64,000 nucleotides of DNA, taken from the NCBI RefSeq assembly GCF_029936995.1, contig NZ_JAPYRE010000004.1:434001-498000 (forward strand), read 5' to 3'. The translations under genes were made by a program, and so were the position numbers. The stretch's first letter is position 1, and each line of letters begins with the position of its first letter. Below are positions 48,653 through 59,602 of the stretch, piece by piece. The notes below the pieces were generated by a model. The model was not told the origin of the DNA, did no database searches, and saw nothing but the letters and a program-made list of their open reading frames with translations. This stretch comes from Henriciella sp. Its GTDB lineage: Bacteria; Pseudomonadota; Alphaproteobacteria; Caulobacterales; Hyphomonadaceae.

Positions 48653-49249
48653 ATGAGCTTTGATGCCGCCAAACATGGTCTTTTGAGCCATTATTCACCA
48701 GAGGCGCAGCAACGTATCAGGCGGTTGATGCTCGAAGACTGGAAAGCGGCGGGAGTGAAGCTCCCCACCTATATGAAACTTGTCGCCCGATCCATCGCCT
48801 CAACCGGCGTTTCGGAGGGCTGGCTTGCCAAGCTTTCCCATCAAACGATGGATAAGATGCTCAAATCGGCTTCGACGCCTCGATATGAGTTTTGGGCCTG
48901 CCTCCACCTCTATCTGAGTCGGAAATACGGCCCGCAGGATATTAGCCCTGAACTTACCGATGCTGATATACTCGGCCAGGCAGTCTGTCGGTTTGGATGG
49001 ATCGATGACGCACCCGATCCGGGCTCGTATGAGTTTGATGGGCGCAGCATTGCCGTTGAAACCGAAGAAGGCCGTCCATACGCTCTTGCGGAATGCGTTG
49101 AAACGCAGAACGGCGCGGAGCCATTCGGTGTGCAAATTGAGCGCAAGCACCTAGGGATCGCCGTAGCGCAAGGTGATCGTTTGATTGCGATCCTGCGCGA
49201 TACCGTTTCGCTTCAGATCACCACAACTGAGCTGGAGCCCAGCAGATGA
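48653..49249 (+). CDS. Hypothetical island protein upstream of ankyrin protein
   Basis: A 198-residue protein without a recognised family. The first half is helical (YSPEAQQRIRRLMLEDWKAAG, KLSHQTMDKMLKSASTPRYE) with an HTH-like segment; the second half is beta-rich and ends VAQGDRLIAILRDTVSLQIT. The next gene starts within its last codon, so the two act as a pair. A regulatory or toxin-antitoxin-like role can be considered but is not shown. Confidence 0.6.
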   Translation: MSFDAAKHGLLSHYSPEAQQRIRRLMLEDWKAAGVKLPTYMKLVARSIASTGVSEGWLAKLSHQTMDKMLKSASTPRYEFWACLHLYLSRKYGPQDISPELTDADILGQAVCRFGWIDDAPDPGSYEFDGRSIAVETEEGRPYALAECVETQNGAEPFGVQIERKHLGIAVAQGDRLIAILRDTVSLQITTTELEPSR

Positions 49250-49809
49250 TCGACGACAGCCGCGAACGGCTCAGGCAGCTTGAAGTTTATTTGAAGAGCC
49301 TTTCGGAGAACGAGCGGCGCGACCTGGGCACTGCGGCGTACCAAAGCGAGCGTGGCATATTCGATCTGGTGACGAGTGGGGATGCCGCTGGCTTACACGT
49401 CGCTCTGAAGCGTGACCCCACCTTGGCGGAGCGTCAGGACGAGAACGGTATGACGCCGCTGCACTGGTCCGCGATCGACAAATCCGGCCTTCTATTCGAA
49501 GTGCTCACACAGGAGGCCAATTCCGCACCTTGGACACGGGACAAGGCCGGGCGGCTTCCGCTTGATGTGATGCGAGAGGCTGGACGACGTGGCGTCGCCG
49601 ATAAGGCGGAGCGGCTAACCTATCCGCAGCTTTTTCTAGACGAGCGCGATGGTCCTGTAGGGGCAAAGAAATTGGCTGCTTTCAAAGAAAAATACGAGGC
49701 CGTGAGGAGGCCGGACACACGCCCAAACCATGCCAGACATTTAGAGCCATTAGTAAAGACCCAGGCTCGCCGAACGGATGGAAAAGAACGAGACGACCGG
49801 GAGCGATAA
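49246..49809 (+). CDS. Ankyrin repeat protein
   Basis: A 187-residue protein. Residues 35-110 carry two to three ankyrin repeats (GDAAGLHVALKRDPTLAERQ, DENGMTPLHWSAIDKSG, DKAGRLPLDVMREAG), a protein-binding scaffold. Both ends are charged. It is translationally coupled to the gene before it. The partner protein is unknown. Confidence 0.75.
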   Translation: MIDDSRERLRQLEVYLKSLSENERRDLGTAAYQSERGIFDLVTSGDAAGLHVALKRDPTLAERQDENGMTPLHWSAIDKSGLLFEVLTQEANSAPWTRDKAGRLPLDVMREAGRRGVADKAERLTYPQLFLDERDGPVGAKKLAAFKEKYEAVRRPDTRPNHARHLEPLVKTQARRTDGKERDDRER

Positions 49810-49838
49810 TTCGCAGTTAGAGCCGCTTATTCTGCGCG

Positions 49839-49869
49839 CAAGATGTGTGTGGTACTACCACACATCTTG
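49839..49869. repeat. 31-base palindrome (cruciform candidate)
   Basis: CAAGATGTGTG and GTA on the left pair with TAC and CACACATCTTG on the right, with a two-base bulge and a single-base centre. It may be an operator, an oriT-type hairpin or a terminator for the gene pair ending at 49809. Confidence 0.7.
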
Positions 49870-50300
49870 CCAAAGGGGCTGCTGCGCCCCCTGTTGGATA
49901 CCCCAAGCCTTGGCGCTGACTGGGTATTGAACCTACCCAGCACCACCCAATCGTATCGCCGATTGATCCCTCATCAGAGGCGGAGAATGACCTCTCCCCT
50001 CCGACACCTCCCCATGTCCGAACAGCCTGCCGTTCGATCGCAGATCAGGGTGAGCCTCCAAGCTCCCCCGATACCCCCATGGCCATGTCATGGAGACGAT
50101 GTCGTCGAGACCAACCGTGCGCCGTTTGGATGCCGCCAGCGTATCGCCGCTGAACTACTCGCAGGTGAGAATTCTGCTCTCCCTGCACCCATCGATCGAA
50201 GGGCTTCTGCGCCCCTCGAACCCCCAGAGTGTTGCGCGGTTTGAAAAACCCCTGCCATCAGCTTGAGCAGAACAGTCGCTACATAAGGTTGCATTAATCC

Positions 50301-50329
50301 TTCACAATCGTGGCCACAATGGATACACT
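50301..50329 (+). promoter_or_regulatory. Probable defence-operon promoter
   Basis: TTCACA (50301-50306) and TACACT (50324-50329) are 17 bases apart. Seven bases on lies the A of the regulator's ATG at 50336, so the message may be leaderless, which agrees with the absence of a ribosome binding site. Confidence 0.45.
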
Positions 50330-50335
50330 TCTGTC

Positions 50336-50533
50336 ATGTCGGGCAAAGATTCCGGTTTCCGTATCCGCGTCGAGCGAGACCTTCGAGAAAAGTTCGTCGA
50401 GGTCTGTCGTGCGCAGGATCGCCCAGCGGCGCAAGTCCTTCGGGACTACATGCGCGCTTACATTGCTGAGCACGCCAGGGAATCAGGATTAAAAGAGCCT
50501 AGAGTTAAACCGGATAAGCCCAGGACGAAGTGA
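50336..50533 (+). CDS. Ribbon-helix-helix DNA-binding regulator
   Basis: A 65-residue protein. The N-terminal strand FRIRVERDLREKF and the two helices (FVEVCRAQDRPAAQVLRDYM, RAYIAEHA) make a ribbon-helix-helix fold as in CopG/MobC-type plasmid proteins. It ends one base before the helicase start, so it is the first gene of the defence operon and a good candidate for its autoregulator. The palindromes upstream are possible operators. Confidence 0.72.
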   Translation: MSGKDSGFRIRVERDLREKFVEVCRAQDRPAAQVLRDYMRAYIAEHARESGLKEPRVKPDKPRTK

Positions 50534-50534
50534 A

Positions 50535-53500
50535 TTGAAAATCATAGACAATGTATCGGTCCTGCTTGGTGACGATTTGAAAGAAACCATCGGCAAGGGC
50601 GATCGCCTGAAGATTGCTGCTTCTTGTTTCTCAATCTACGCTTTCGAGGCGCTCAAATCTGAGCTTCAGAAAGTTGATGGCGTAGACTTTATTTTCACCG
50701 CGCCGACATTTGTTCCCCAAAACGTCACAGATCAGATTCGCAAAGAGCGACGTGAGTTTTTTATACCCAAAGCCGAACGTGAGCGAAGCCTGTACGGGTC
50801 CGAATTTGAAATCCAACTTCGCAACAAGCTGACGCAACGAGCGATCGCCAGAGAATGCGCTAACTGGATTCGAAAGAAAGCGCGCTTCAAGTCGAACAAG
50901 ACTCGCTCTGCGATGCAGCAATTTATGTGCGTGGACGGCCAGCAGGAGCCAGCAGCCTACATGCCGATCAACGGCTTTACTGCCGTTGATCTAGGCTATC
51001 AGAAAGGTGATGCGGTTTCGAACATCGTAAACCGTTTTGGCGGTGCTCCATATACTGACACTTACCTCGATTTGTTCAATCAGATTTGGACCGATCCTGA
51101 GAAGCTTCAGGACGTGACTGAGGCAATCTGCACCCATATTGAGTCCGTCTATCAGGAGAACTCACCGGAGCGAGTTTACTTCCTTATCCTCTACAACCTG
51201 TTTCGGGATTTTCTCGAAGAGGTAGACGAAGATGTGCTCCCAAATGATCTGACAGGATATCAGGACAGCGTTGTCTGGAATAAGCTTTTCAATTACCAGA
51301 AGGACGCGGCGACCGGGATCATCAACAAGCTGGAAACGTATAACGGCTGTATTCTTGCCGATAGCGTCGGGCTTGGGAAAACCTTTACGGCGCTAGCCGT
51401 CATCAAATACTATGAGCTACGCAACCGAGCGGTTTTGGTTCTGTGCCCTAAGAAGCTCGCTGACAATTGGCTGAACTTCAACACGAACCTGAAGACCAAT
51501 ATCTTCTCGAAAGACCGCTTCAATTACGATGTGCTCTGCCACACCGATTTGTCGCGCACGAGTGGAGAGTCGTTCGGCATTCCGCTCAACCGGGTGAACT
51601 GGGGAAATTACGACCTCGTCGTGATCGATGAGTCCCACAATTTCCGCAACAACGATATCTACAAGGACAAAGAGACCCGGTATCAAAAGCTGATGAACCA
51701 GGTCATACGCGAGGGCGTAAAGACCAAGGTACTGATGCTATCGGCGACCCCGGTAAACAACCGTTTCACCGATCTTCGAAACCAGCTTGCACTTGCCTAC
51801 GAAGGCCAGTCAGAAAGCCTCAGCAAGAAGCTCAAATCGCAAGCAAGCGTCGAAGAGATTTTCCGGCGCGCTCAAACCGCGTTTAACACTTGGTCAAAGC
51901 TGCCGCCCGAAGAGCGAACGGCACCTTCGATCCTGAAAATGCTCGATTTCGATTTCTTCGAGCTTTTGGACAGCGTCACAATCGCGCGGTCGCGAAAGCA
52001 CATTGAGACGTTCTACGACACCGCCGATATCGGAAAATTCCCGGAACGACGGAAACCACTCTCTTTCCATTGCCCGCTCACTGCACGCAAAGACGTGATG
52101 AGCTTGAACGAAATAGTCGCTCAGCTTGGGCTCTTAAAGCTGTCCGTCTATGCGCCCTTGAGCTACATTCTACCGAGCAGAATTGCGAAGTATGAGGCGC
52201 TGTACGACACCCAGGTTGAGGGCGGTAAAGGCGCACTAAAACAAGCTGATCGTGAGCGAAGCCTCCAGGCGCTTATGACGACGAATTTGCTAAAGCGCCT
52301 GGAAAGCTCTGTCGAAGCGTTCCGCCTGACGCTTCGCTCTCTCAAAAGCAACGTCAACGCGGCACTCGACGCGATTGCCGATTACGAACGCAATGGAAGT
52401 GCGCTTGAGATTTCTGATTACACGGCTGATGCGGGAAGTTTTGACCCCGACGATGAAGATCTCTCAGGCCTTGGAGATTTTACCGTCGGCAAGAAGGTCA
52501 GGATCAGCCTTGGTGATATGGACGTTCAGTCTTGGACGCACGACCTCAAAGGCGACTTGGCTTTAATTGACGCGCTCCTGGCGTCGATGGACCTGATCCG
52601 CCCTGAAGATGACGCCAAGCTTCAGCACCTAAAGAAGCACATCCGCGACAAGATCAATGCGCCGCTTAACCCGGGAAACAAGAAGGTACTGATTTTCACA
52701 GCCTTCGCCGACACCGCAAATTATCTCTACGAGAACATCGCGGGGGACCTGACGAAAAGCGCCAACCTCCACTCGGGGCGCGTAACCGGCTCCGATGCAC
52801 CGAAGACGACGCTAAAGAAGTCCTACGACTTCCAGTCAATCCTGACGCTTTTCTCGCCGCGATCGAAGGACAAGCATCTCGTGCTTCCGAACGAAGATGG
52901 CGAGATCGACATCCTAATTGCGACTGACTGTATCTCCGAAGGTCAAAACCTTCAGGATTGCGATTACCTGATCAACTACGACATCCACTGGAACCCGGTG
53001 AGGATCATTCAGCGGTTCGGACGGATCGACCGGATTGGATCGCCCAACGCCGAAATCCAGCTCGTCAACTACTGGCCGGACATCACGCTCGATGAGTATA
53101 TCAATCTCAAAGAGCGCGTGGAAAATCGCATGATGATCGCGGACGTCACCGCAACCGGCGACGACAACGTCCTTACGGCCAAATCCAGCGAGATCGCATA
53201 CCGCAAGGACCAGCTAAGACGGCTCCAAGAAGAAGTGATCGAGCTGGAGGACGTGAAGACCGGCGTATCGATCACAGACTTGGGATTGAACGACTTCCGA
53301 ATGGACCTTCTCAACTATGTGAAGGAACATGACGATTTAGAGCGGATGCCCAACGGCATGCACGCCGTTGTTCCGGCAGATCAGGCTCTAGGCCTAGAGC
53401 CTGGCGTCATTTTCGCCCTTCGTAACATTCATGATGGCGTGAACATCAATCAGCAGAACCGGCTCCACCCATATTATCTAGTCTACATAGGACAGGACGG

Positions 53501-53807
53501 TGAGATTGTTGCTGACCACACAGAAGTTAAGCGACTCCTGGATTTGATGCGCGCAAGCTGCAAGGGAGAATCCGAACCGATTAGAGCCGTGTGCAACCTC
53601 TTCAATGAACAAACAGACGATGGGCGGAATATGAGTCGTCAATCAGAGCTATTGAGTACGGCAATCCGCTCGATGATCGAGGTGAAAGAAGAAAAGGATA
53701 TAGACAGCCTGTTTTCGGGAGGCCGCACCACAGCACTTGTGAATATGATCGCAGGGCTGGATGACTTCGAGCTGATTGCGTTCTTGGTGATCCAGGAGGC
53801 GGCATGA
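50535..53807 (+). CDS. SNF2-type helicase with PLD-like N-terminus (defence)
   Basis: A 1090-residue ATPase. The N-terminal 60 residues (DRLKIAASCFSIYAFEALKS, DFIFTAPTF) follow the strand-helix-strand pattern of PLD-like domains that precede SNF2 helicases; no HKD motif is seen there. The SNF2 core has Walker A GLGKT (279-283), DESH (365-368), LMLSATPVNN and QRFGRIDRIGS (826-836). It should translocate on double-stranded DNA. Translation starts at TTG 50535, since no in-frame ATG exists before the domain. Homologues are found with DUF4391 and type III-like methylases in defence loci. Confidence 0.88.
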   Translation: MKIIDNVSVLLGDDLKETIGKGDRLKIAASCFSIYAFEALKSELQKVDGVDFIFTAPTFVPQNVTDQIRKERREFFIPKAERERSLYGSEFEIQLRNKLTQRAIARECANWIRKKARFKSNKTRSAMQQFMCVDGQQEPAAYMPINGFTAVDLGYQKGDAVSNIVNRFGGAPYTDTYLDLFNQIWTDPEKLQDVTEAICTHIESVYQENSPERVYFLILYNLFRDFLEEVDEDVLPNDLTGYQDSVVWNKLFNYQKDAATGIINKLETYNGCILADSVGLGKTFTALAVIKYYELRNRAVLVLCPKKLADNWLNFNTNLKTNIFSKDRFNYDVLCHTDLSRTSGESFGIPLNRVNWGNYDLVVIDESHNFRNNDIYKDKETRYQKLMNQVIREGVKTKVLMLSATPVNNRFTDLRNQLALAYEGQSESLSKKLKSQASVEEIFRRAQTAFNTWSKLPPEERTAPSILKMLDFDFFELLDSVTIARSRKHIETFYDTADIGKFPERRKPLSFHCPLTARKDVMSLNEIVAQLGLLKLSVYAPLSYILPSRIAKYEALYDTQVEGGKGALKQADRERSLQALMTTNLLKRLESSVEAFRLTLRSLKSNVNAALDAIADYERNGSALEISDYTADAGSFDPDDEDLSGLGDFTVGKKVRISLGDMDVQSWTHDLKGDLALIDALLASMDLIRPEDDAKLQHLKKHIRDKINAPLNPGNKKVLIFTAFADTANYLYENIAGDLTKSANLHSGRVTGSDAPKTTLKKSYDFQSILTLFSPRSKDKHLVLPNEDGEIDILIATDCISEGQNLQDCDYLINYDIHWNPVRIIQRFGRIDRIGSPNAEIQLVNYWPDITLDEYINLKERVENRMMIADVTATGDDNVLTAKSSEIAYRKDQLRRLQEEVIELEDVKTGVSITDLGLNDFRMDLLNYVKEHDDLERMPNGMHAVVPADQALGLEPGVIFALRNIHDGVNINQQNRLHPYYLVYIGQDGEIVADHTEVKRLLDLMRASCKGESEPIRAVCNLFNEQTDDGRNMSRQSELLSTAIRSMIEVKEEKDIDSLFSGGRTTALVNMIAGLDDFELIAFLVIQEAA

Positions 53808-54496
53808 CTGGGTGTTACGAATATCCCAAAGCTGCACGCTTTGGTCGTGTTGTGCCAAAATCAAAAATCTACGAGGCAGGAAACCTGACAGCGAAGCAAC
53901 GCCAGCGTTTTGTAGACCAAGTGGATCAAATCAACTGGGCGTATAAGCTCGCACCGGAGACAATAAACCTATCCGGGACGCCGGGCGTTCCCGAGATTCA
54001 GGTTTTTGAAGTTCGGTTGCGTGGAAGCAAGATCGATAGTGAAGTTCTAAATGCGATCGACAAAGCGATCCCCTTTCCCATCCTTTTCGAGCTGAAAAAG
54101 GGTGACGAGCGAAGGCTAATTGCCGCCTACAAGCGCCCAAGTGAAGCTGACGCAAGCAAGTGGGTAGTGAGTGAATATTTCGAGGCGAATTGGGAGCCTG
54201 TGGATAAGTCTCGCTTATCGCTTCCCCGAACTCTCGATCTTGGGACGCTTTATGATAACGTATTGAAAGAATTGATGCCGGGAGCCGCCCTTGAGGGCGA
54301 AACTCTTCAAAGTCGCGTCTCTCGAATAGAAGAAATTCGAGCGAAAGAGCGTGATATTGATTGGATCAAATCGCGTTTGGCTCGCGAGAAACAATTCAAC
54401 AAAAAAGTTGCGATCAACGCCGAGCTGCGCGCCGCGACTTCTGAACTCAAACAACTTGGAGGCGGGCTCAAAAGCGACCCCGCGGCCAGCCAATAA
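53804..54496 (+). CDS. DUF4391 family protein (defence)
   Basis: A 230-residue protein of the DUF4391 family, a standard neighbour of SNF2 helicase and methyltransferase genes in restriction-like loci. Recognised parts are LFELKKGDERRLIAAYKRPSE and the conserved leucine-rich segment LSLPRTLDLGTLYDNVL; the C-terminal 60 residues form a charged coiled coil. Its biochemical role is unknown; it may connect helicase and methylase. It overlaps the helicase stop by four bases. Confidence 0.85.
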   Translation: MTGCYEYPKAARFGRVVPKSKIYEAGNLTAKQRQRFVDQVDQINWAYKLAPETINLSGTPGVPEIQVFEVRLRGSKIDSEVLNAIDKAIPFPILFELKKGDERRLIAAYKRPSEADASKWVVSEYFEANWEPVDKSRLSLPRTLDLGTLYDNVLKELMPGAALEGETLQSRVSRIEEIRAKERDIDWIKSRLAREKQFNKKVAINAELRAATSELKQLGGGLKSDPAASQ

Positions 54497-54513
54497 CGAC
54501 GAATGGACGACCG

Positions 54514-56493
54514 ATGGAAAAACTAAAGATGCACAGCCCGAACCTCACTGATGAGAACATCGCGAAAATTCGCGAGCTGTTTCCGGGTTGCGTGACAGAA
54601 GCGACAGATGAGAGCGGCAAACTCCGTTATGCCGTCGATTTTGATCAGCTTCGGCAGGAGTTGTCCGATCATATCGTCGAAGGACCGCAAGAGCGGTACC
54701 GACTAAACTGGCCGGGCAAGCGAGAGGCCTTGCTGGCGGCTAATACCCCTATTGCAAAAACACTTCGTCCCAATCGAGATGAAAGCGTGGATTTTGATAA
54801 AACTCGGAACCTATTCATCGAGGGGGACAATCTGGAAGCGCTTAAGCTTATTCAGGAAGCTTACCTTGGTCGTATCAAGCTGATTTATGTCGACCCCCCG
54901 TACAATACCGGTAAGGACTTCATCTATCGAGACAGGTTCGCCTCTGGACAGGCAGAGCAGGAAATCGCGTCTGGTGAACGTAGCGAGGAAGGTGCACGCC
55001 TTGTAGCCAACCCTGAGGGAAATGGTCGTTTCCATTCAAATTGGCTAACCATGATAACCCCACGTCTCAGACTCGCGAAAAATCTCCTTAAGCGTGACGG
55101 GGCGATTTTTGTATCATGCGACGAGGGAGAACAGCCGCGATTGCGCATGATTATGGACGAGATTTTTGGTCAGTCGAACTTCGTGGCTGACATGGTCTGG
55201 GCAGCCGGGCGTAAAAACGATTCCAGACTCGTTTCAGTCTCACACGAATACATCGTCTGCTATGCGCGCGACGCCGAGTATCTACGCGAAAGTGGGGTGA
55301 CTTGGCGGCAGCGAAAGAAGGGACTGGACGAGATTTACGCGCAGCATAAGCGGCTGAAACGCCAGCATAGAAATGACTATAAAGCAATGACCGCTGGCCT
55401 AAAGGAATGGTTTCGCGATCTGGCGGACGGAAACCCTTCGAAGGCTCATAAGCACTATAGCAATATTGACCACAAAGGGGTCTATTTCGCGGCGGATATT
55501 TCCTGGCCTGGCGGCGGAGGTCCTACATATGAGGTACTTCATCCGACAACTGGGAAGCCCGTGAAGGTTCCTGCAAGGGGATGGATGACGCCAGATCCGA
55601 AGAAAATGGCCGATTGGATCAAGGACGAACGCGTTCACTTTGGCGATGACGAAAACTCTGTACCTTGCATCAAGAAGTATCTCACAGACAGCGAATTCCA
55701 GACACCATACAGCGTTTTCTATCAAGACGGTCGCGCCGCGTCGAAGCGATTGCGGGCTCTTATGGGCGGCGACCTTTTCGACTTCCCCAAGGATGAATTG
55801 GTTCTTCAGGAAGTCATCGAGATGATGACGGAGGGCGAAGACATCATCCTCGATTTCTTTGCAGGGTCTTCGACTACCGCGCATTCAGTGATGCTTCAAA
55901 ATGCGAAGGATGGCGGAAACAGGAACTTCATCATGGTCCAGCTGGATGAAGTGGCTGACGAACAATCCGAAGCCCACAAAGCCGGATTTAAAACAATTCC
56001 TGAGGTTAGCCGTGAGCGCATCCGCCGCGCCGGAAGACAAATTCTTGATGGCGAGTGCCACAAGGACTGGGGGAAGGATGTAGGATTTCGAACACTAAAA
56101 ATAGACACATCCAATATGGCCGAAACCTATTATACGCCCAGTAAAGTTGAGCAAATGAAGCTCTTGGATTCAATTGAAAATGTTAAGTCCGATCGGACCG
56201 ATCCTGAAGACTTGCTTTTCCAAGTATTGGTCGATTGGGGTGTTGATCTCACCCTGCCGGTTGACAAACAGGAGGTCCAAGGCAAGACAGTCTTTTTCGT
56301 GAATGAAGAGCCCTATGACCTAATTGCCTGCTTCGACTACGGAGTAACTGAGGAATTAGTGAAAGAGCTGGCCAAGCATGAGCCAGCCCGCGTCGTGTTC
56401 CGAGACAATGGTTTCGCCTCCGATGCCGTTAAGATCAATGTGGAGCAAATTTTCAAACAGCTCTCTCCCGCTACTGACGTGAAGTCTATTTAA
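54514..56493 (+). CDS. Type III-like DNA methyltransferase (Mod)
   Basis: A 659-residue beta-class methyltransferase. Motif IV DPPY (127-130) in [14 protein letters not shown] precedes motif [10 protein letters not shown] (447-455), the order found in N6-adenine methylases of type III Mod proteins. The C-terminal 150 residues ([32 protein letters not shown]) are also typical of Mod. A target recognition region of about 200 residues lies between the two motifs. It would protect self DNA. The next gene is Res, 13 bases downstream. Confidence 0.92.
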   Translation: MEKLKMHSPNLTDENIAKIRELFPGCVTEATDESGKLRYAVDFDQLRQELSDHIVEGPQERYRLNWPGKREALLAANTPIAKTLRPNRDESVDFDKTRNLFIEGDNLEALKLIQEAYLGRIKLIYVDPPYNTGKDFIYRDRFASGQAEQEIASGERSEEGARLVANPEGNGRFHSNWLTMITPRLRLAKNLLKRDGAIFVSCDEGEQPRLRMIMDEIFGQSNFVADMVWAAGRKNDSRLVSVSHEYIVCYARDAEYLRESGVTWRQRKKGLDEIYAQHKRLKRQHRNDYKAMTAGLKEWFRDLADGNPSKAHKHYSNIDHKGVYFAADISWPGGGGPTYEVLHPTTGKPVKVPARGWMTPDPKKMADWIKDERVHFGDDENSVPCIKKYLTDSEFQTPYSVFYQDGRAASKRLRALMGGDLFDFPKDELVLQEVIEMMTEGEDIILDFFAGSSTTAHSVMLQNAKDGGNRNFIMVQLDEVADEQSEAHKAGFKTIPEVSRERIRRAGRQILDGECHKDWGKDVGFRTLKIDTSNMAETYYTPSKVEQMKLLDSIENVKSDRTDPEDLLFQVLVDWGVDLTLPVDKQEVQGKTVFFVNEEPYDLIACFDYGVTEELVKELAKHEPARVVFRDNGFASDAVKINVEQIFKQLSPATDVKSI

Positions 56494-56506
56494 GGGCGGG
56501 CGAGAC

Positions 56507-59500
56507 ATGAAACTTAAGTTCAAAACACAGGCCTATCAAACTGCTGCTGTTGAGGCGGTTGTAGATTGCTTTGAAGGTCAGCCGAAATCCGATCCGCTGC
56601 GTTATCGGATCGACCCGGGCAAGCACAAAGACGTTCGCTTGGAGCTGGAAGCCGGGTTCAAAAACGAGGATATTCTTCTCGGAGATACAGACCTGCTGAC
56701 GAACATCCAGACCGTCGAGAAGCGTCAAAATCTTCCGCTCTCCAATTCCCTGAGAGACTTCTCGACCCTAGACAACAAGGGTGCGCGCAAACCGGCCAAG
56801 AGCAACTACAAGCCCGGCGCGAAGATCAATCTCGATATCGAGATGGAGACCGGCACGGGTAAGACCTACTGCTACATCAAGACGATGTTCGAGATGCACA
56901 AGCGGTATGGCTGGTCAAAATTCATCGTGATGGTGCCGAGCATCGCGATTCGCGAAGGCGTCCAAAAATCATTCCAGATCACGGCAGACCACTTCGCCGA
57001 GACCTATGGCAAGAAAGCGCGCTTCTTCACATATAATTCCAAACGCCTGCATGAGCTGGAAAGCTTCTCTAGCGATGCCGGTATCAATGTGATGATCATC
57101 AACATCCAGGCGTTCAACGCCAAGGGGGCTGATAATCGCCGGATATACGACGAGCTGGACGACTTCCAGTCTCGCCGCCCGATCGACGTGATCAGCGCGA
57201 ACCGGCCAATCCTGATCTTGGATGAGCCGCAGAAGATGGAAGGCAAGGCGACGCTCGATGCGCTACCAAAATTCAATCCGCTGATGATCCTGCGCTATTC
57301 GGCAACGCATAAAACGCAACACAATAAAATTCACAGGCTCGACGCGCTCGACGCCTATAACCAGAAGCTCGTTAAGAAGATCGCCGTGCGGGGTATTCAG
57401 ACGCGCGGCCTCGCGGGAACGAACGCCTACCTCTATCTCGAAGGCATCGAAATCTCGACGAAAGCGCCTGTGGCGCGTATCGAGATGGAAGTTAAACTCA
57501 AATCTGGTGAAATCAAACGCCAGCTAAAGCGCCTTGAGTTCAAGGACGACCTATACACGGCCTCCGGTGAGCTGGATCAGTATCGCGGCTATGTAATCTC
57601 TCAGATCGACGCCAATCAGGACGTGGTCGAGTTCACGAATGGTGAGCGCCTGGCCGCCGGTGAAGCTCAAGGCGATGTGAACGAGAACGATATTCGCCGC
57701 ATTCAAATCCGCGAAACGATCAAAGCCCACCTCGACAAGGAAAAGCAGCTCTTCGTCCGAGGCATCAAGGTGCTCTCCCTCTTCTTCATCGATGAAGTGA
57801 AGAAATATCGCGACTACGATCAAGAGGATGAGAAAGGCGAATATGCGCGCGTGTTTGAACGCGAATACGCTGCGCTGAAGGAAGAATACCTCTCCGAGCT
57901 GGCGATCGATAACGAGGACTATCGCGCCTATCTGGACGGCATCGATCCGGCCAAGACGCACAACGGGTATTTCTCGATCGACAAAAAGAACCGCATGGTC
58001 GATCCGAGCATCAAGAAAACTGGTGAGGAAAAGGGACTCTCCGACGACGAGAGCGCTTACGATCTTATCCTGAAAGACAAGGAGCGATTGCTATCGTTTG
58101 AAGAGCCGACGCGCTTTATTTTCTCCCACTCCGCGTTGCGCGAGGGCTGGGATAATCCAAACGTCTTCGTGATGTGCATGTTAAAGCACAGCGATAATAC
58201 GATATCGCGGAGGCAGGAGGTTGGACGCGGCTTGCGCCTGTCCGTCGATAAACATGGTGATCGTATCGATCACCCCTCTCTGGTGCATGAGATCAACGTA
58301 CTGACGGTTGTGGCCAGTGAAAGCTACAAGGATTTCGTCAAAGGCCTTCAGACCGAGATTGCCGATACACTCTCTGCCCGCCCGCGCAAAGCCGACGAGG
58401 ATTATTTCACTGGCAAGATTCTCCACACCGACAACGGTCCGGTCGAAGTTACGCCTCAAATGGCCAAGCAGATATACCGTTATCTGCTGAAGAACGATTT
58501 TACCGACGATGTTGACGCCATTACAGACACCTATCATGAGGCAAAGGATACCGGGGAACTGCCTGGCTTCGCAGAAGAACTTGAGCCGTATCGCGACCAG
58601 ATCATCGACCTGATCGATAGCGTATTTGACGATAGTAAGCTGCCGCGTATCGAAGATGGCCGGAAGCCCAAAACCAATCCGCTCAATGCGAATTTCAAGA
58701 AGAAGGAATTCCAGGAGCTTTGGTCACGGATCAATCGCAAAGCCGTCTATCGCGTCGAATTTGACTCTGAAGAGCTCATTGAAAAAGCCGTGAGCACCCT
58801 GGACGGCGAGCTTCGCGTAACACCGCTCCAATATACGGTTCAACGTGGTGAACAGGCCTCAGCGCTGACTGACGAGCAACTGAAAGCTGGCGAAGGCTTC
58901 AAAGTAACCGATACCTCAACCGAGAAAGGTGGGTTTGTCTACTCCGACGTGACCTATGACCTGGTCGGTAAGGTCGCAGAAAATACGCAGCTAACACGCA
59001 GAACCGTCGCTAAGATTCTGACGGGAATAAAGGAACCGATTTTCGACCAGTTTAAGTCGAATCCAGAGCACTTCATTGCCGAAGCCTCGCGCTTAATTCA
59101 GGAACAGAAAGCAACGGCAGTGATTGAAAAGCTTCAGTATGATGAGGTTGAGGATCGGTACGAGACCGACATCTTCACGGCTGCCCAAACTGGCCAAGAC
59201 TTTTCGCGCGCGACGGACAAACTCAAGAAGCACATTTACGACTACTGCATTATCGATTCTGGCCAGGAGCGCCGTTTCGTTGGCGAGCTGGATACGAGTG
59301 ACGAAATTGTTGTTTACGCCAAACTGCCACGGGGCTTTTTGATCCCTACACCGGTCGGTGATTACAATCCTGATTGGGCCATTTCATTCACGCGCGGAAC
59401 CGTGAAGCACATCTACTTCATGGCTGAAACGAAGGGCTCTATGTCCTCGATGAAGCTCCGTGAGATCGAGCGCACAAAAATCCGATGCGCACGTAAGTTC

Positions 59501-59602
59501 TTCGACGAGATCAACCAGCAGATCGAAACCGACAAAGTCAAATACGACGTTGTCACCGACTTCGACAAACTTATGGATTTGGTCAGCGGGGTGGCCGCAT
59601 GA
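56507..59602 (+). CDS. Type III restriction endonuclease (Res)
   Basis: A 1031-residue nuclease-helicase. The SF2 ATPase has Walker A ETGTGKTY (115-120), DEPQ in place of DEAD (239-242), and [16 protein letters not shown] with [10 protein letters not shown] of motifs V and VI. The C-terminal PD-(D/E)XK nuclease shows NPDWAISF (Asp956) and AETKGS (Glu974, Lys976), with standard type III spacing. All catalytic residues appear present, so the enzyme looks functional. It translocates after Mod-directed recognition and cuts foreign DNA. Its end overlaps the SIR2 gene start. Confidence 0.93.
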   Translation: MKLKFKTQAYQTAAVEAVVDCFEGQPKSDPLRYRIDPGKHKDVRLELEAGFKNEDILLGDTDLLTNIQTVEKRQNLPLSNSLRDFSTLDNKGARKPAKSNYKPGAKINLDIEMETGTGKTYCYIKTMFEMHKRYGWSKFIVMVPSIAIREGVQKSFQITADHFAETYGKKARFFTYNSKRLHELESFSSDAGINVMIINIQAFNAKGADNRRIYDELDDFQSRRPIDVISANRPILILDEPQKMEGKATLDALPKFNPLMILRYSATHKTQHNKIHRLDALDAYNQKLVKKIAVRGIQTRGLAGTNAYLYLEGIEISTKAPVARIEMEVKLKSGEIKRQLKRLEFKDDLYTASGELDQYRGYVISQIDANQDVVEFTNGERLAAGEAQGDVNENDIRRIQIRETIKAHLDKEKQLFVRGIKVLSLFFIDEVKKYRDYDQEDEKGEYARVFEREYAALKEEYLSELAIDNEDYRAYLDGIDPAKTHNGYFSIDKKNRMVDPSIKKTGEEKGLSDDESAYDLILKDKERLLSFEEPTRFIFSHSALREGWDNPNVFVMCMLKHSDNTISRRQEVGRGLRLSVDKHGDRIDHPSLVHEINVLTVVASESYKDFVKGLQTEIADTLSARPRKADEDYFTGKILHTDNGPVEVTPQMAKQIYRYLLKNDFTDDVDAITDTYHEAKDTGELPGFAEELEPYRDQIIDLIDSVFDDSKLPRIEDGRKPKTNPLNANFKKKEFQELWSRINRKAVYRVEFDSEELIEKAVSTLDGELRVTPLQYTVQRGEQASALTDEQLKAGEGFKVTDTSTEKGGFVYSDVTYDLVGKVAENTQLTRRTVAKILTGIKEPIFDQFKSNPEHFIAEASRLIQEQKATAVIEKLQYDEVEDRYETDIFTAAQTGQDFSRATDKLKKHIYDYCIIDSGQERRFVGELDTSDEIVVYAKLPRGFLIPTPVGDYNPDWAISFTRGTVKHIYFMAETKGSMSSMKLREIERTKIRCARKFFDEINQQIETDKVKYDVVTDFDKLMDLVSGVAA

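Larger units (their letters stand above)
49810..50335. other. Hairpin-rich non-coding region before the defence operon
   Basis: About 520 bases hold several inverted repeats: a near-perfect 31-base palindrome at 49839-49869, GGGGC/GCCCC at 49875-49890 and CTGGGTA/TACCCAG at 49920-49940. The frame that starts inside the first palindrome (49843) has poor composition and no ribosome binding site, so I do not call it. The region resembles control or transfer-origin regions of mobilisable elements. Confidence 0.5.

Noticed and set aside
49843..50244. Rightward frame of 133 codons before the defence operon
   Set aside because: It starts inside a palindrome, has no ribosome binding site, is rich in proline, arginine and serine, and has no domain-like pattern. 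The region is better read as non-coding.
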